Positions 8,761-17,732 of a stretch of 64,000 nucleotides of DNA are shown here, one piece after another. The translations under genes were made by a program, and so were the position numbers. Position 1 is the stretch's first letter, and each line of letters starts with the position of its first letter. Below the pieces are notes generated by a model, which worked only from the letters and a program-made list of their open reading frames with translations, was not told the origin of the DNA and searched no databases. The DNA comes from Aliiglaciecola sp. M165 (lineage in GTDB: Bacteria; Pseudomonadota; Gammaproteobacteria; Enterobacterales; Alteromonadaceae), in contig NZ_VKKH01000002.1 in NCBI RefSeq assembly GCF_007197995.1, positions 186,001 to 250,000 of the forward strand, in the 5' to 3' direction.

Positions 8761-9648
8761 CTAACTCCACACGCGTCGAACAATTGAATTAAAGGCTTCA
8801 TAGCGAGCAGGAAGCTCTCTATTTTTCTTGCGCACCAGATATAGGTTTTCAACCACTGGCTGTCGAGGCGTCAAAACGTTTAAAAGCTCAGGGGTGTGAA
8901 AACTCTCAACTGCGCTTTTAGGTAAAACTGTGAATCCTATCCCGTGAGCTACAGGCTCTAAGATTTGACTGATTTGATTAATTGACCCTATGGTTGGGAA
9001 TTTGTCTATATCTATTAGCTTGAATTCTTGTTCTTCACTTTGCCTAAAATATAATGATAGATAGTGTTCTGCATCGGGATGAGAAATCAGCCCTAAGGCT
9101 GAGAGCGTGTGCTTCCAGCCTTTATCCACATTCGTATTTCGAGGCGTTACTAGGCAAAGTTCTTCTTGCCCCAGTTCTTCAAAATCAAAGAAGCTTTCAT
9201 TTGGTTCGTCTGTCACTATCCCTTGATCAACCTTTCCATTTTTAACATCTGTCAAAATTTGATGATTTGGCGCTGCTTCAATATTTAAATGAATTTTTGG
9301 ATACTTGTTCTGGAGTTTCAACAACTTTGGATAAAGTAGTAACGCAACTGAGCCTGAACATGAGAGGGAACATTTACCTGACAATGGGTCATCAAAGTTC
9401 AGTTGCTCAAAGAGACGTTTTTCACTTTTAATAAAGTCTTTTGTGTAGTGATAAACTAAATGACCACGTTCAGTAATGACAAATGACTTCTTGTTTCTTT
9501 TGATTAAAATATGACCACAAGCATCTTCAAGTTTGTTTATATGCTGACTAACACCGGGTTGAGTCATAAACAACTTCTCTGCTGTTTGTGTAAAGTGCCC
9601 CGTATCAACGAGCGTAATGAAAGTTTTTAACCAAACCGGATTCAGCAT
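8761..9648 (-). CDS. LysR-family transcriptional regulator
   Basis: A 295-residue LysR regulator. The winged helix-turn-helix occupies about residues 1-60 (FITLVDTGHFTQTAEKLFMTQPGVSQHINKLE), followed by the linker helix and a periplasmic-binding-protein-like effector domain (about 90-285). It is divergent from a VOC-family gene, and a perfect dyad TTATCAA-N11-TTGATAA lies in the promoter region between them. It is probably an activator of that gene and self-regulated. The effector is unknown. Confidence 0.9.
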   Translation of the reverse strand: MLNPVWLKTFITLVDTGHFTQTAEKLFMTQPGVSQHINKLEDACGHILIKRNKKSFVITERGHLVYHYTKDFIKSEKRLFEQLNFDDPLSGKCSLSCSGSVALLLYPKLLKLQNKYPKIHLNIEAAPNHQILTDVKNGKVDQGIVTDEPNESFFDFEELGQEELCLVTPRNTNVDKGWKHTLSALGLISHPDAEHYLSLYFRQSEEQEFKLIDIDKFPTIGSINQISQILEPVAHGIGFTVLPKSAVESFHTPELLNVLTPRQPVVENLYLVRKKNRELPARYEAFNSIVRRVWS

Positions 9649-9670
9649 AAGCGTAAATAATAATTTTATG

Positions 9671-9695
9671 TTATCAATTCAATAATATTTGATAA
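9671..9695. promoter_or_regulatory. LysR binding-site candidate
   Basis: A perfect 7-bp inverted repeat TTATCAA (9671-9677) and TTGATAA (9689-9695) separated by 11 bases, containing the ATC-N-GAT arrangement typical of LysR boxes. A TATAAT element at 9720-9725 places the dyad centre about 40 bases upstream of a -10 box for the VOC gene, a usual activator position. Confidence 0.6.
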
Positions 9696-9770
9696 TTTTA
9701 ATTAATCAATAGATCTGCCTATAATTTACTCATCAATTAAATTTAAAGCTTTAAACGAAGCGAGGAGTAA

Positions 9771-10265
9771 ATGATGAAGATGAATCATGTTGGTATTATG
9801 GTAGGGGACATGGACAAAGCCGTTGAGTTCTACACCAAAGCTTTAGGTCTTCGCGTTGTAATGAACAATACAAAAGTTTTAGAAGAGCGCGAATCTGCCA
9901 TAGGACGCATGTGTATAGCCGTATTTGGAGAGGGCTTTAAAGGGTTCAATATTGCTCACCTTGTAACGACTGATGGTATTGGCGTAGAGCTATTTGAAAT
10001 GAATGACCGCGAAGAGCGTCATAAAGTTGACTTCGCTCGTCTTGGTATCTTTCATTTCTGTTTACAGCTACCAAAAGAGCAGTTTGATACTGCAATTAAA
10101 CGTGTTGAAGAGTTTGGTGGAAAAGTAAGAATGGATATTCACCGTTATCATCCAGAAGATGATCTAAAACAAGCGCAAATGGTGTATTTAGAAGACCCAT
10201 TCGGGAACCTTTTTGAGTTTTATTCACACTCTTATGAGGATACTTACGCTTCAAACTATGAATAA
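9771..10265 (+). CDS. VOC-family (glyoxalase/dioxygenase-fold) protein
   Basis: A 164-residue metal-dependent vicinal-oxygen-chelate fold protein. It begins MNHVGIMVGDMDKAVEFYTKALGLRV with the first metal-ligand His, has VELFEMND as the central Glu strand, FHFCLQL as the second-half His strand, and ends with VYLEDPFGNLFEFYSH, the final Glu strand. It may be a lyase, isomerase or ring-cleaving enzyme; the substrate cannot be read from sequence. GAGGAG lies before the tandem ATG codons at 9771 and 9774. Expression is probably controlled by the divergent LysR. Confidence 0.83.
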   Translation: MMKMNHVGIMVGDMDKAVEFYTKALGLRVVMNNTKVLEERESAIGRMCIAVFGEGFKGFNIAHLVTTDGIGVELFEMNDREERHKVDFARLGIFHFCLQLPKEQFDTAIKRVEEFGGKVRMDIHRYHPEDDLKQAQMVYLEDPFGNLFEFYSHSYEDTYASNYE

Positions 10266-10368
10266 ACCAAAAGGGTAGAATAATCTTCGACTTATTTAAG
10301 ACAGCCTATGAATTAAAGGTGAACGTGGACTTTTTATCGCTCTTTAATGTTAAGCAAAATAAGTAACT

Positions 10369-10391
10369 GGCTGGGTGTTATCTACCCAGCC
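10369..10391. repeat. Hairpin in the gap after the VOC gene
   Basis: GGCTGGGT / ACCCAGCC, an 8-bp perfect stem with a 7-base loop, lies between the convergent VOC and MscS genes. There is no clear T-tract on either strand. It may serve as a transcription end for the VOC gene. Confidence 0.4.
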
Positions 10392-10484
10392 CAGCATGAC
10401 GCGCTAACTTGTCAGCGCCACACTATTATTTGGCTTCAACCGTCTCTGCGACCTTCTATAAAAAGGGGACTAAGACTTTTTCCG

Positions 10485-11447
10485 TTAATTTTCTGATGGC
10501 GATCCAGATATAAGCTTAAGCGGCTCTTTAAACGTCATTGTCCTGTACGGAAAGGGTATTTCTATGCCAGCATCATCCAAGGCTCGTTTCACCTTGCTGA
10601 CAACTTCACCTCTTGACCGACGGTGATCTAAAGGCGTGGGTTTTGTCCACCAAGTCATCTCAATATCAATGCTGCTATCTCCAAATCCGGAAGGAAAAAC
10701 TTCTACATTTTTGTTGATATCGACAGTTTCGCAAGATTTCAATGTTTTCTGAATAAGGGACACTGCTTCGTCTACGTCTTCGTCATAGGCGACACCAGTC
10801 ATGACGGTAATTCGTCTCAAATCCAGATCCGTCAGGACCTTCACCGGGTTTTTGAACAAAAAGGCATTAGGCGTGGCGACGAGCTCTCCATTCGTTTTTC
10901 GAATTGTTGTCATTCTAACGGAGATATTCTCAACCTTTCCCATTATTGACTCACATTCAATAAAATCACCACTTTCAAACGGGTACTTCCAAAGAAGTAA
11001 AATACCAGCAAAAAAGTTTTCAAAAATTTCCTTGAATGCAAAGCCTATCGCCACGGAAACCAGTCCTAGTCCCCCAAGAGCCTTAGCTGGGGTCAAACCA
11101 GGGAACAAAATAAGTGCTGCGAGTAAAGTGCCAATTGTCCACACCACGATTTTTGTTAGCCTTACAAATAAATCAACCAGACTTTGACGAGTATGTCTCG
11201 AATGACTTACTTTTCTTACTGCTTTACTCAACAAAGTTGACGCGAACCATGTTAAAAAAAGCACCACCAGCGCAACACCAATATAAGGTAAGTGAGCGAT
11301 AAAATTCTGAATTAATTCAATAACTGTTTGTTTGATCGTTTCTATAGGCGAGATTGAAGCGAAATCAGTAGTTGATTGAATGTTGCTTTCTGAGTCCGTT
11401 TGAATTAGGTCCCAAAGCGGAAATTTGAAAATAGAGAGAGCTTGCAT
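10485..11447 (-). CDS. MscS-family mechanosensitive ion channel
   Basis: A 320-residue small-conductance channel. An N-terminal periplasmic segment is followed by three transmembrane helices (about residues 50-150). TM3 contains the Gly/Ala-rich pore pattern ALGGLGLVSVAIGFAFKEIFENFFAG, then comes the beta domain IGDF-like SGDFIECESIMGKVENISVRMT and an alpha/beta C-terminal cage. I chose ATG 11447 because it has AGGAAG seven bases upstream; an ATG at 11468 lacks one. It releases solutes upon hypo-osmotic shock. One of three MscS genes in the window. Confidence 0.87.
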   Translation of the reverse strand: MQALSIFKFPLWDLIQTDSESNIQSTTDFASISPIETIKQTVIELIQNFIAHLPYIGVALVVLFLTWFASTLLSKAVRKVSHSRHTRQSLVDLFVRLTKIVVWTIGTLLAALILFPGLTPAKALGGLGLVSVAIGFAFKEIFENFFAGILLLWKYPFESGDFIECESIMGKVENISVRMTTIRKTNGELVATPNAFLFKNPVKVLTDLDLRRITVMTGVAYDEDVDEAVSLIQKTLKSCETVDINKNVEVFPSGFGDSSIDIEMTWWTKPTPLDHRRSRGEVVSKVKRALDDAGIEIPFPYRTMTFKEPLKLISGSPSEN

Positions 11448-11670
11448 AAACGTGCTTCCTAACTGCATATGACGTAGTAAATCAAAAGTAATGATTTAGA
11501 GCTGCAATTTTCTTGCCGCAAAAAATCCTCTTTAAATTCAATATATTAATTTTTTTTCGTATCAATTCGTGCAATTAAAATACGGACAAGTTGTAAAATA
11601 TTCCTATACTTGTCGCTATTACCGAGCAATCGAATATAACACTCTCCTGATTTTAGTTGTAAGGCATGAC

Positions 11671-12720
11671 ATGAGTATTCCATTTATTAACGATAGCGAT
11701 TTGCTTTCGAAAGAAAGCCTGCGAGATGCTCTTCGCTTAGGCCTTCAGTCGTCCATTGCAGCCGCTGCAACATACGCAATAATGCAAACCCTTTCGTTAA
11801 GTGAATTGTTTGTCGGTGTTTTATCTGCGGTATTAGTTATAGAGAAGAGCATGGGAGAATCTCTTGGCGCATCAGGTCAACGTTTTTTAGCAACAATTGC
11901 CGGATGTGTCATTGGGGGAGTCTGTCTGTATTTGGTCCCGGGCGGTTACAGTGTTGTTGCCGGACTAACAATCTCTATGTTTGTTATGAACTTTGTGGCT
12001 GGATTGAAACCTGCTTGGCGTTACGGTGTGGTCGCAACTGTAGCTATGTCTATTAATACCTCTGAGAATATCTGGGATGTTGCGACGCAACGGACAATTG
12101 CGATTGGGTTAGGTGTAGTAATTGGTTCTTTAGTAACTGTTGTCGTTTGGCCAGACAAGGCCTCCACTAGAGCGCAAAGACATGTCAATATAGTGCTGTC
12201 GCTGATCGCAGAGTACATTAATGAGTCTGTCTCTCATTCTGTAGATGAAAACGATAGTAACGACGACAGCACAACTGAGAAGCTTGAAGAGCTATCAAAT
12301 GACTACACCACCCATATTTCTGCGGCAAGAACCTTAGCCTCCAACATGAAATTTGGAGATGATAAGTCATCTATTATCTGCAACATAGAAGCGGCCGAAC
12401 GGATTGAAAATTGTGGCAGAGTCATGCGTTCTTTATCAGATACAACGAGTGATATGCACGGTGGCAGCGAGGCCGTGAAGGAGGCTTTATCAAACGTTAA
12501 GGAGAAACTGACTGATGTTTTGCACAAAGCATCGAAGCAAGAGAAAATTGATAAATACACGTTCGAAGACTTACAAACAAATCTAGATATAATCAGCGAC
12601 AAGCTTGCCACCGATCACGAAGACGAAAAATATAGAATGCTCGTTGGCGCTTTTACATTTGCCGTGACGCAAGCTTTGAAAAGCTTACAAACGATAAACG
12701 ATAAGTTGGACGAACAGTAA
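11671..12720 (+). CDS. FUSC-family inner-membrane transporter-like protein
   Basis: A 349-residue membrane protein. Six hydrophobic segments fill about residues 15-165 (GLQSSIAAAATYAIMQ, LFVGVLSAVLVIEKS, FLATIAGCVIGGVCLYL and so on), followed by a long cytoplasmic helical domain. This is the layout of the fusaric-acid-resistance/aromatic acid exporter superfamily. A frame is open from GTG 11569, but ATG 11671 has AAGG upstream and starts a normal N-terminus. A role in efflux is inferred from the family only. The soluble half is acidic and hydrophilic. Confidence 0.75.
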   Translation: MSIPFINDSDLLSKESLRDALRLGLQSSIAAAATYAIMQTLSLSELFVGVLSAVLVIEKSMGESLGASGQRFLATIAGCVIGGVCLYLVPGGYSVVAGLTISMFVMNFVAGLKPAWRYGVVATVAMSINTSENIWDVATQRTIAIGLGVVIGSLVTVVVWPDKASTRAQRHVNIVLSLIAEYINESVSHSVDENDSNDDSTTEKLEELSNDYTTHISAARTLASNMKFGDDKSSIICNIEAAERIENCGRVMRSLSDTTSDMHGGSEAVKEALSNVKEKLTDVLHKASKQEKIDKYTFEDLQTNLDIISDKLATDHEDEKYRMLVGAFTFAVTQALKSLQTINDKLDEQ

Positions 12721-12839
12721 TCACTCAATCAGTGCGTTAGCTGAACCCAGTTTAGAGTCTAGGCCGTTGATTAAGTATGCAAATTATCCCACCGAAGTTT
12801 ACGCGTCTGTATCACTGCTTGAATCAACCAAATGAGATC

Positions 12840-13781
12840 CTATTCACCTCGCCATTGGTCAGCAACCGTGGCACCGCGTTCCCCCATAGGTTCACTAGGT
12901 CCTGTTGTAGAGTCTGTTCGTGTTTGCAGTTCACAGCACGCATTTAACTCTGCACCCAGCAAAACTGTGTAGGCTGTAATATAAAACCACATTAGAAGCG
13001 CGATAACGCCGCCAATAGAACCATATGTTTCGTTGTAGGAAGCAAACTTTTCTAGGTATAGTGAGAACCCAATTGACGCAGCAATCCAAAGCATCGCGGC
13101 AAGTAAAGCCCCTGGCATCACCCATCTAAAGTTGGGCGGTTCTCGATGAGGAGCATAGCGGTAAAGCAGCGCAAGACTGCCGATAAAAAAAAGAATTAGC
13201 ACCGGCCAACGTATAAAACCGACCAGAGATTGTCTACCTGACGAACCAATAGTTGCGTCTAATGCTAAAGGCAGCAGTGTCATAATAGACATGAATAAAC
13301 ATATGATAATAACCACAGATAACGTAAGCGCTATGCGAGCAATTGTGGCACTGATAAAACCTCGACTTTTGTCTTCCTTATAAGTGACATTTGAAGCGGT
13401 AATTAGCGCTTTGGCTCCTTTGCTACCACTCCAAATTGAAAGTAGAAAACCAACTACCATACCAACACCTAATGTGCCTTGATTTTGACTTGCAATATCT
13501 GTAATCCGATCCAGCAACTCTTCTTGGCCACTCTGTGGCATAGACTGCAGAAGTGATTGTAATTGCATGGCAGCAGTTTCTGGGCTCACGATAAGCCCAT
13601 ATAATGAAACTAAGCTGGCAAGCAAAGGAAAAACAGCAAGCAAAAAATAAAACGCTACTCCGGCAGAAATTAGCGAGAGTTTTTCTCCTCCAATATTCTT
13701 ATACGTTCGCAAAACAATTTGCTTCCAATCTGATATTGAAAAATCTGCAGGACTTTTTTTGTATTGAGAAGCTTTGCTCAT
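12840..13781 (-). CDS. YihY/BrkB-family inner-membrane protein
   Basis: A 313-residue polytopic membrane protein of the YihY/virulence factor BrkB family. Six hydrophobic segments include the family start WKQIVLRTYKNIGGEKLSLISAGVAFYFLLAVFPLLA and the end YGSIGGVIALLMWFYITAYTVLLGAELNA. ATG 13781 was chosen over a TTG 45 bases upstream. The biochemical function of the family is not settled; older ribonuclease BN naming is an error. It ends with a polar tail rich in charged residues. Monocistronic by spacing. Confidence 0.87.
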   Translation of the reverse strand: MSKASQYKKSPADFSISDWKQIVLRTYKNIGGEKLSLISAGVAFYFLLAVFPLLASLVSLYGLIVSPETAAMQLQSLLQSMPQSGQEELLDRITDIASQNQGTLGVGMVVGFLLSIWSGSKGAKALITASNVTYKEDKSRGFISATIARIALTLSVVIIICLFMSIMTLLPLALDATIGSSGRQSLVGFIRWPVLILFFIGSLALLYRYAPHREPPNFRWVMPGALLAAMLWIAASIGFSLYLEKFASYNETYGSIGGVIALLMWFYITAYTVLLGAELNACCELQTRTDSTTGPSEPMGERGATVADQWRGE

Positions 13782-13996
13782 ACTGTAATCTCTATGGCGG
13801 TGGTTATTTGGAGTGAGGTCGCTCAATTAATGCTACCAAGAAAATGTCTGCACAGCTTGTAGACAAGCTAGGAATGTTGTCTGAATATCTGCAATCTAAA
13901 GAAAGCCCTACGCTACCTGCTTGTCGATAAGGAAACTTTATTAACTAGACTTTGGACTGGACGTATGTTCCAGCCCAAGTGCATTTACCGGGTGAA

Positions 13997-14491
13997 CTAT
14001 AGAACAGCTAACGCCGCATCATAATCGGGTTCATCGGCGGTTTCGGCAACTTGCTCCGTATAAACAACCTTGCCATTTTCGTCTATCACCACAACGCTCC
14101 GTGACAACAACCCTGTGAGCGGTCCCGTACTAAAAGAAACGCTATAGTCGTCGCCGAAGCTTGAACGAAAACTCGAACCGGTCTCGACGTTGTCAATCCC
14201 CTCAGCACCACAAAATCTTGCCGCGGCGAAAGGCAGATCGGCCGACACGCAAAGCACTTTGGTATTCTCAAGAGAGCTGGCCTTTTCGTTGAACTTTCTT
14301 ACCGACGTTGCACATGTACCTGTGTCTACCGAAGGGAATATATTCAGCACTAATTTGCTCCCTGAGTAATCACTCAATGATGTCGTAGATAAGTCAACTT
14401 TAACCAGTGAAAAGTCTGGAGCAGTAGAGCCCACCGCTGGAAGTTCGCCAACGGTTTCGATTGGATTGCCTTGTAATGTGACTGTTGCCAT
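13997..14491 (-). CDS. tpx: Thiol peroxidase (atypical 2-Cys peroxiredoxin)
   Basis: A 164-residue periplasmic/cytoplasmic peroxiredoxin that reduces hydrogen and alkyl peroxides using thioredoxin. The peroxidatic cysteine is Cys60 in the motif [15 protein letters not shown], and the resolving cysteine is Cys94 in RFCGAEG, the pair expected for Tpx. The N-terminus [15 protein letters not shown] and total length match the family. It stands alone between YihY and a membrane-protein gene. Confidence 0.96.
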   Translation of the reverse strand: MATVTLQGNPIETVGELPAVGSTAPDFSLVKVDLSTTSLSDYSGSKLVLNIFPSVDTGTCATSVRKFNEKASSLENTKVLCVSADLPFAAARFCGAEGIDNVETGSSFRSSFGDDYSVSFSTGPLTGLLSRSVVVIDENGKVVYTEQVAETADEPDYDAALAVL

Positions 14492-14649
14492 GTTCCTCGC
14501 CTAAATTGATGAATGAATTAACTTAAAAATACAGTATAGTCATTAATGGCGACAAAAGATCAGCAAAACTGAAAGGGATCTCAGACCATACTGGTCTAAG
14601 AGTCTGTTGCTCTAATTATCTCTGCGCATTATTTGTATAAGGAACCAGC

Positions 14650-15168
14650 ATGTCATCACATCTACGTTTGTTTATGTCAGCGGCGGTGTCGTTTGCGTTT
14701 TATTTTGCCTGGACATACTGGGCGAACAATATGGTATCGGATGATATGGATTTGGTGCTTCGTTCTGCCATAGTGCAAGGAACACTTAGCGCAACCATCA
14801 CTTTACTGTTTACCTTCGCCTTGGAAAAAGTCGTCGCGCGATTTGGCCAGAATTGTTATTCCCTGGTGTTTGTTGTGCCGATACTCTGTTCGGTGCATTC
14901 TAAAACTCTACAAAACATTGCGATCTTTCGTACTTTCAATTCGGCGTTAGATCTTTCTGCACAAAAAGCAGGGGGGACTTTTGTTCCAGGAACAGTTTTC
15001 GCTCCCCTTCTACCGTTGCTCGTTCAAGCGTCAATTGCAATTATAGTGAATGTCATCAACCAGACACCCAACTTATGGTTAACCGTAGCACCTAGTATCT
15101 TTTTCACTGGAATTTATGGTTATGTGTATACCTTTACATTGTTAAAGCAAAGAGATGCAAATGCGTAA
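14650..15168 (+). CDS. Small integral membrane protein of unknown function
   Basis: A 172-residue protein I do not recognise. Four hydrophobic stretches are visible: about residues 5-25, 40-60, 72-85 and 115-140, with another near 145-165. There is no signal peptide cleavage motif and no catalytic pattern. ATG 14650 follows ATAAGGAACC, giving an acceptable ribosome binding site. It is divergent from tpx and precedes a TetR gene by 93 bases, so it might be regulated with either; nothing in the sequence decides this. Confidence 0.65.
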   Translation: MSSHLRLFMSAAVSFAFYFAWTYWANNMVSDDMDLVLRSAIVQGTLSATITLLFTFALEKVVARFGQNCYSLVFVVPILCSVHSKTLQNIAIFRTFNSALDLSAQKAGGTFVPGTVFAPLLPLLVQASIAIIVNVINQTPNLWLTVAPSIFFTGIYGYVYTFTLLKQRDANA

Positions 15169-15241
15169 TTTAGACAAATTTTGGCGAATCATTGGGGCTT
15201 ATAACAATGAATCGTAATATTAATTGTTGCATTTTTATACA

Positions 15242-15255
15242 ACCTGACGTAAGGT
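15242..15255. promoter_or_regulatory. TetR operator candidate, upstream copy
   Basis: ACCTGACGTAAGGT differs at one base from the perfect 14-bp palindrome ACCTTACGTAAGGT found on the other side of the TetR gene at 15867-15880. It lies seven bases before the TetR start codon, as expected for autorepression. Confidence 0.7.
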
Positions 15256-15261
15256 AGGCCA

Positions 15262-15837
15262 ATGCAAACGATGAACCCCACAAAAATAGCCTTATTGGAT
15301 CTGGCAGAAGATATATTGCAGACCAAGTCTTTTGCCAATGTTTCATTTCAAACATTAGCAAAGGGTGTGGGGATCAAAAAAGGTAGTGTTTATTACCATT
15401 TTGAAAGCAAAGAAGAGTTAGGTGAAGCGATTTTAGATAGAGCAATGGCACTTCTTAAACAAAGTCTCAAAGACATAGAAAGTGAACCTATTGCTAAGCA
15501 ATTACACGTTTACACAAACTGGTTCGCTAAGCATATTGGTGCTGCCGAGAAACTCTGCCCAGGCGCCAGTTTTGCAGCAAGTTGGGATGCAGTTACGCCT
15601 TCAACGCGCAAAAAAGTGGAACAACTATACGAACTACACAAAATGTCTCTTTCAAAAATCATTCAACGTGGTCGAAATGAAGGGGCTTTTGCTGTGACAG
15701 ACAAATCACCAGAAAGTTTATCAACACTGGTATTTGCGTTGTTACAAGGGGGCTTATTAGCCTCAAGAGTTTCACAAGACAAAGAAGAATTTGCTCAATG
15801 TAAAGCATTGGCGTTGCAGCTGGTCAAAACAGGTTAA
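15262..15837 (+). CDS. TetR-family transcriptional regulator
   Basis: A 191-residue regulator with the TetR helix-turn-helix in about residues 10-55 (AEDILQTKSFANVSFQTLAKGVGIKKGSVYYHFESKEELG) and a TetR_C-type ligand domain. The gene is bracketed by two near-identical palindromes, at 15242-15255 and 15867-15880, so it very likely represses itself and the following hydrolase gene. ATG 15271 is an alternative start three codons in. Confidence 0.88.
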   Translation: MQTMNPTKIALLDLAEDILQTKSFANVSFQTLAKGVGIKKGSVYYHFESKEELGEAILDRAMALLKQSLKDIESEPIAKQLHVYTNWFAKHIGAAEKLCPGASFAASWDAVTPSTRKKVEQLYELHKMSLSKIIQRGRNEGAFAVTDKSPESLSTLVFALLQGGLLASRVSQDKEEFAQCKALALQLVKTG

Positions 15838-15866
15838 AAAGTTAATATTTTTTAAGCACCCAGCCT

Positions 15867-15880
15867 ACCTTACGTAAGGT
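15867..15880. promoter_or_regulatory. TetR operator candidate, downstream copy
   Basis: A perfect 14-bp palindrome ACCTTACGTAAGGT between the TetR gene and the alpha/beta-hydrolase gene, 44 bases before the hydrolase ATG. A one-mismatch copy precedes the TetR gene. Confidence 0.72.
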
Positions 15881-15923
15881 TGCTAAAAGCAATAGGCTGA
15901 TGAAAATCTAATTGGAGAAAACA

Positions 15924-16769
15924 ATGAATATTGGTTTACAACTATTTCGTGCACAAAATCGGCTGTTGAGTATGATCAACCCAAGCGAGGCAATCGAACG
16001 AGCCAACGCACTCTTTTTTACTCCGAAGCGCCATGATCCAAAATCTTGGGAAGAACAGGCAGAATCAGCAGGGCAACGCGTCCGATTAAAAAATGGTGTT
16101 AGTGCCATTGTATGGGGGCAAGGCACACCGATATTGTTGATGCATGGCTGGGAAGGCAGAGCAACACAAATGGCCGGATTTATTGAACCTTTGACCCGGC
16201 AGGGATTTCAATTGATTGCGCTAGATGCTCCTGCACACGGTCGCTCTCTGGGAAACCAATCTCACCCCATGCGATTTGTTGAATCAATGCGTCTGGCCGA
16301 AGAAACTTATGGACCATTTTATGCGGTCATTGGACATTCAATGGGAGGAGGCTGCAGCATCTATTGTGCATTAGAGGGTATGCAGGTTGAGAAGGTCATT
16401 TCCATCGCTGGGCCAGCAAACTTTAAACGGGTATCTCGACGGTTCGCCAATTTTATTGGTATGTCACAAAGTGTCATTAAACGCTTTGTCGAGGGTGTTG
16501 AAAAAACCGTAGGTATCCCATTTGCTCAAATTGATCTGGTCGCTCGGGCGGCTGAATTAAAACAGCCACTGCTATTGGTGCATGATTCTGATGACAAAGA
16601 AATTCCGATTTCCGACGCTCAACAGCTCGCCCACGCGGTGGAAAATTCTACATTGGTTTGCATGCAAGGACTTGGACACCGGAAGATCATGCGTGATAGT
16701 GTCATGATCGATACCGTCGTTAATTTTATTGTTCATGACACAGATCGGTTTTTAATTGAGGCGATATAA
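15924..16769 (+). CDS. Alpha/beta-fold hydrolase
   Basis: A 281-residue esterase-like enzyme. The oxyanion-hole motif LLMHGWEGRATQ is near residue 75, the nucleophile elbow GHSMGGG is near residue 140, an acidic residue lies in LLVHDSDDKEIP near 220, and the catalytic His is in GLGHRKIM near 254. All triad positions are present, so it should be active on an ester or related bond; the substrate is unknown. ATG 15924 has GGAG six bases upstream. It is downstream of the TetR gene with an intervening operator, so the pair is probably induced together. Confidence 0.85.
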   Translation: MNIGLQLFRAQNRLLSMINPSEAIERANALFFTPKRHDPKSWEEQAESAGQRVRLKNGVSAIVWGQGTPILLMHGWEGRATQMAGFIEPLTRQGFQLIALDAPAHGRSLGNQSHPMRFVESMRLAEETYGPFYAVIGHSMGGGCSIYCALEGMQVEKVISIAGPANFKRVSRRFANFIGMSQSVIKRFVEGVEKTVGIPFAQIDLVARAAELKQPLLLVHDSDDKEIPISDAQQLAHAVENSTLVCMQGLGHRKIMRDSVMIDTVVNFIVHDTDRFLIEAI

Positions 16770-16859
16770 AAGATGTATTGTTCGTCTTTTATGGTGAAAA
16801 ACTAAACACACACGATCGGCCATATACGATTCGACTTGCGATCTAGGCACAAGGGAGTA

Positions 16860-16919
16860 ATCTAGAGCGTGTTTACCTTTGCTGGATGATTTTGCAGCAA
16901 AGGTAAACACGCTCTAGAT
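16860..16919. repeat. Perfect 25-bp inverted repeat (hairpin)
   Basis: The arms 16860-16884 and 16895-16919 are exact reverse complements over 25 bases with a 10-base loop (GATGATTTTG). It lies 90 bases after the hydrolase stop and 42 bases before the next start, with no T-tract on the plus strand. It may be a transcription barrier or a small palindromic repeat element. Confidence 0.8.
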
Positions 16920-16961
16920 CTAAGCACAAAGTTTTTGGTGGATCATGGTGTTGACGGCAAA

Positions 16962-17729
16962 ATGCGCTTAAGTATTAATAGTTTACTACTCATTTCTAGT
17001 TGCCTGTTAGGTATTTCAACTGCAACTCAATCTGAAGAGCGTCTAACAATCTATATCGAAGAGTTTCCACCCTATAACTACACCGAGGGTGAAAGCAAAG
17101 TAGGGATCAATACTGACATTGTCAGACTGATCTGTTTCGCAAGTAAAATTCAATGCACCTTTGTTTCTGCTCCATGGAATAGAGCTTTTCAAAACACACT
17201 TAATGGTGTCAATACCGGACTCATTTCCACTTCACGTAACGACGAGAGAGAAAACCAGTTCCAGTGGGTGGGTCCATTGGTTTTCGCAACGACTTATCTG
17301 TATAAATTAAGTTCTAGAGACGATATTCATGTCAGCTCACTTGAAGAAGCCTTAAAGTATTCGGTCGGCGTACCTAGGAACGATATTTACGAAAAAGTAC
17401 TAATAGACAAAGGATTCAGAAAGGGACATAACTTATTAGGTTTTTCATATAAGGAAGATACCGATGATGTCTTTTTTAAAGGAAAGTTAGATCTAATTCT
17501 TGCCTCTGATATTACCCTTCCCTATCAATTGCATAAATCCAACCACCCATCTTGGTCGGTTGAAAAAGTATTGCAACTCCCTTTACCTGAGCTCAAAGGT
17601 AACTATCTTGCACTGAATAAAAATGTGGATCGTTCTATCGTTGCCACTCTCCAAAGTAAACTAGACGAATTACTTACGGAGAATCGAAAACAAAATATCA
17701 TCAACAAATATATCGAGCAGATTAAATGA
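16962..17729 (+). CDS. Periplasmic solute-binding protein (SBP_bac_3-like)
   Basis: A 255-residue secreted protein with a signal peptide (about residues 1-23) followed by a type II periplasmic-binding fold. LTIYIEEFPPYNYTEGESKVGINTDIVRLI is the typical start of the amino-acid-binding PBP family, and there are later matches such as APWNRAFQN and FKGKLDLILASD. No ABC permease or ATPase gene is adjacent, as is common for orphan proteins of this class in Alteromonadales. An open frame extends upstream to TTG 16935, but ATG 16962 begins a proper signal sequence. The ligand is unknown. Confidence 0.8.
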   Translation: MRLSINSLLLISSCLLGISTATQSEERLTIYIEEFPPYNYTEGESKVGINTDIVRLICFASKIQCTFVSAPWNRAFQNTLNGVNTGLISTSRNDERENQFQWVGPLVFATTYLYKLSSRDDIHVSSLEEALKYSVGVPRNDIYEKVLIDKGFRKGHNLLGFSYKEDTDDVFFKGKLDLILASDITLPYQLHKSNHPSWSVEKVLQLPLPELKGNYLALNKNVDRSIVATLQSKLDELLTENRKQNIINKYIEQIK

Positions 17730-17732
17730 CAG

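Noticed and set aside
8583-8852. Minus-strand ORF of 89 codons beside the LysR gene
   Set aside because: It overlaps the 3' part of the LysR gene on the same strand in another frame, has no ribosome binding site and no recognisable domain.
13854-13869. Short palindrome AGCTTGTAGACAAGCT upstream of the YihY gene
   Set aside because: Only 7-bp arms, no second copy and no neighbouring regulator; could arise by chance.
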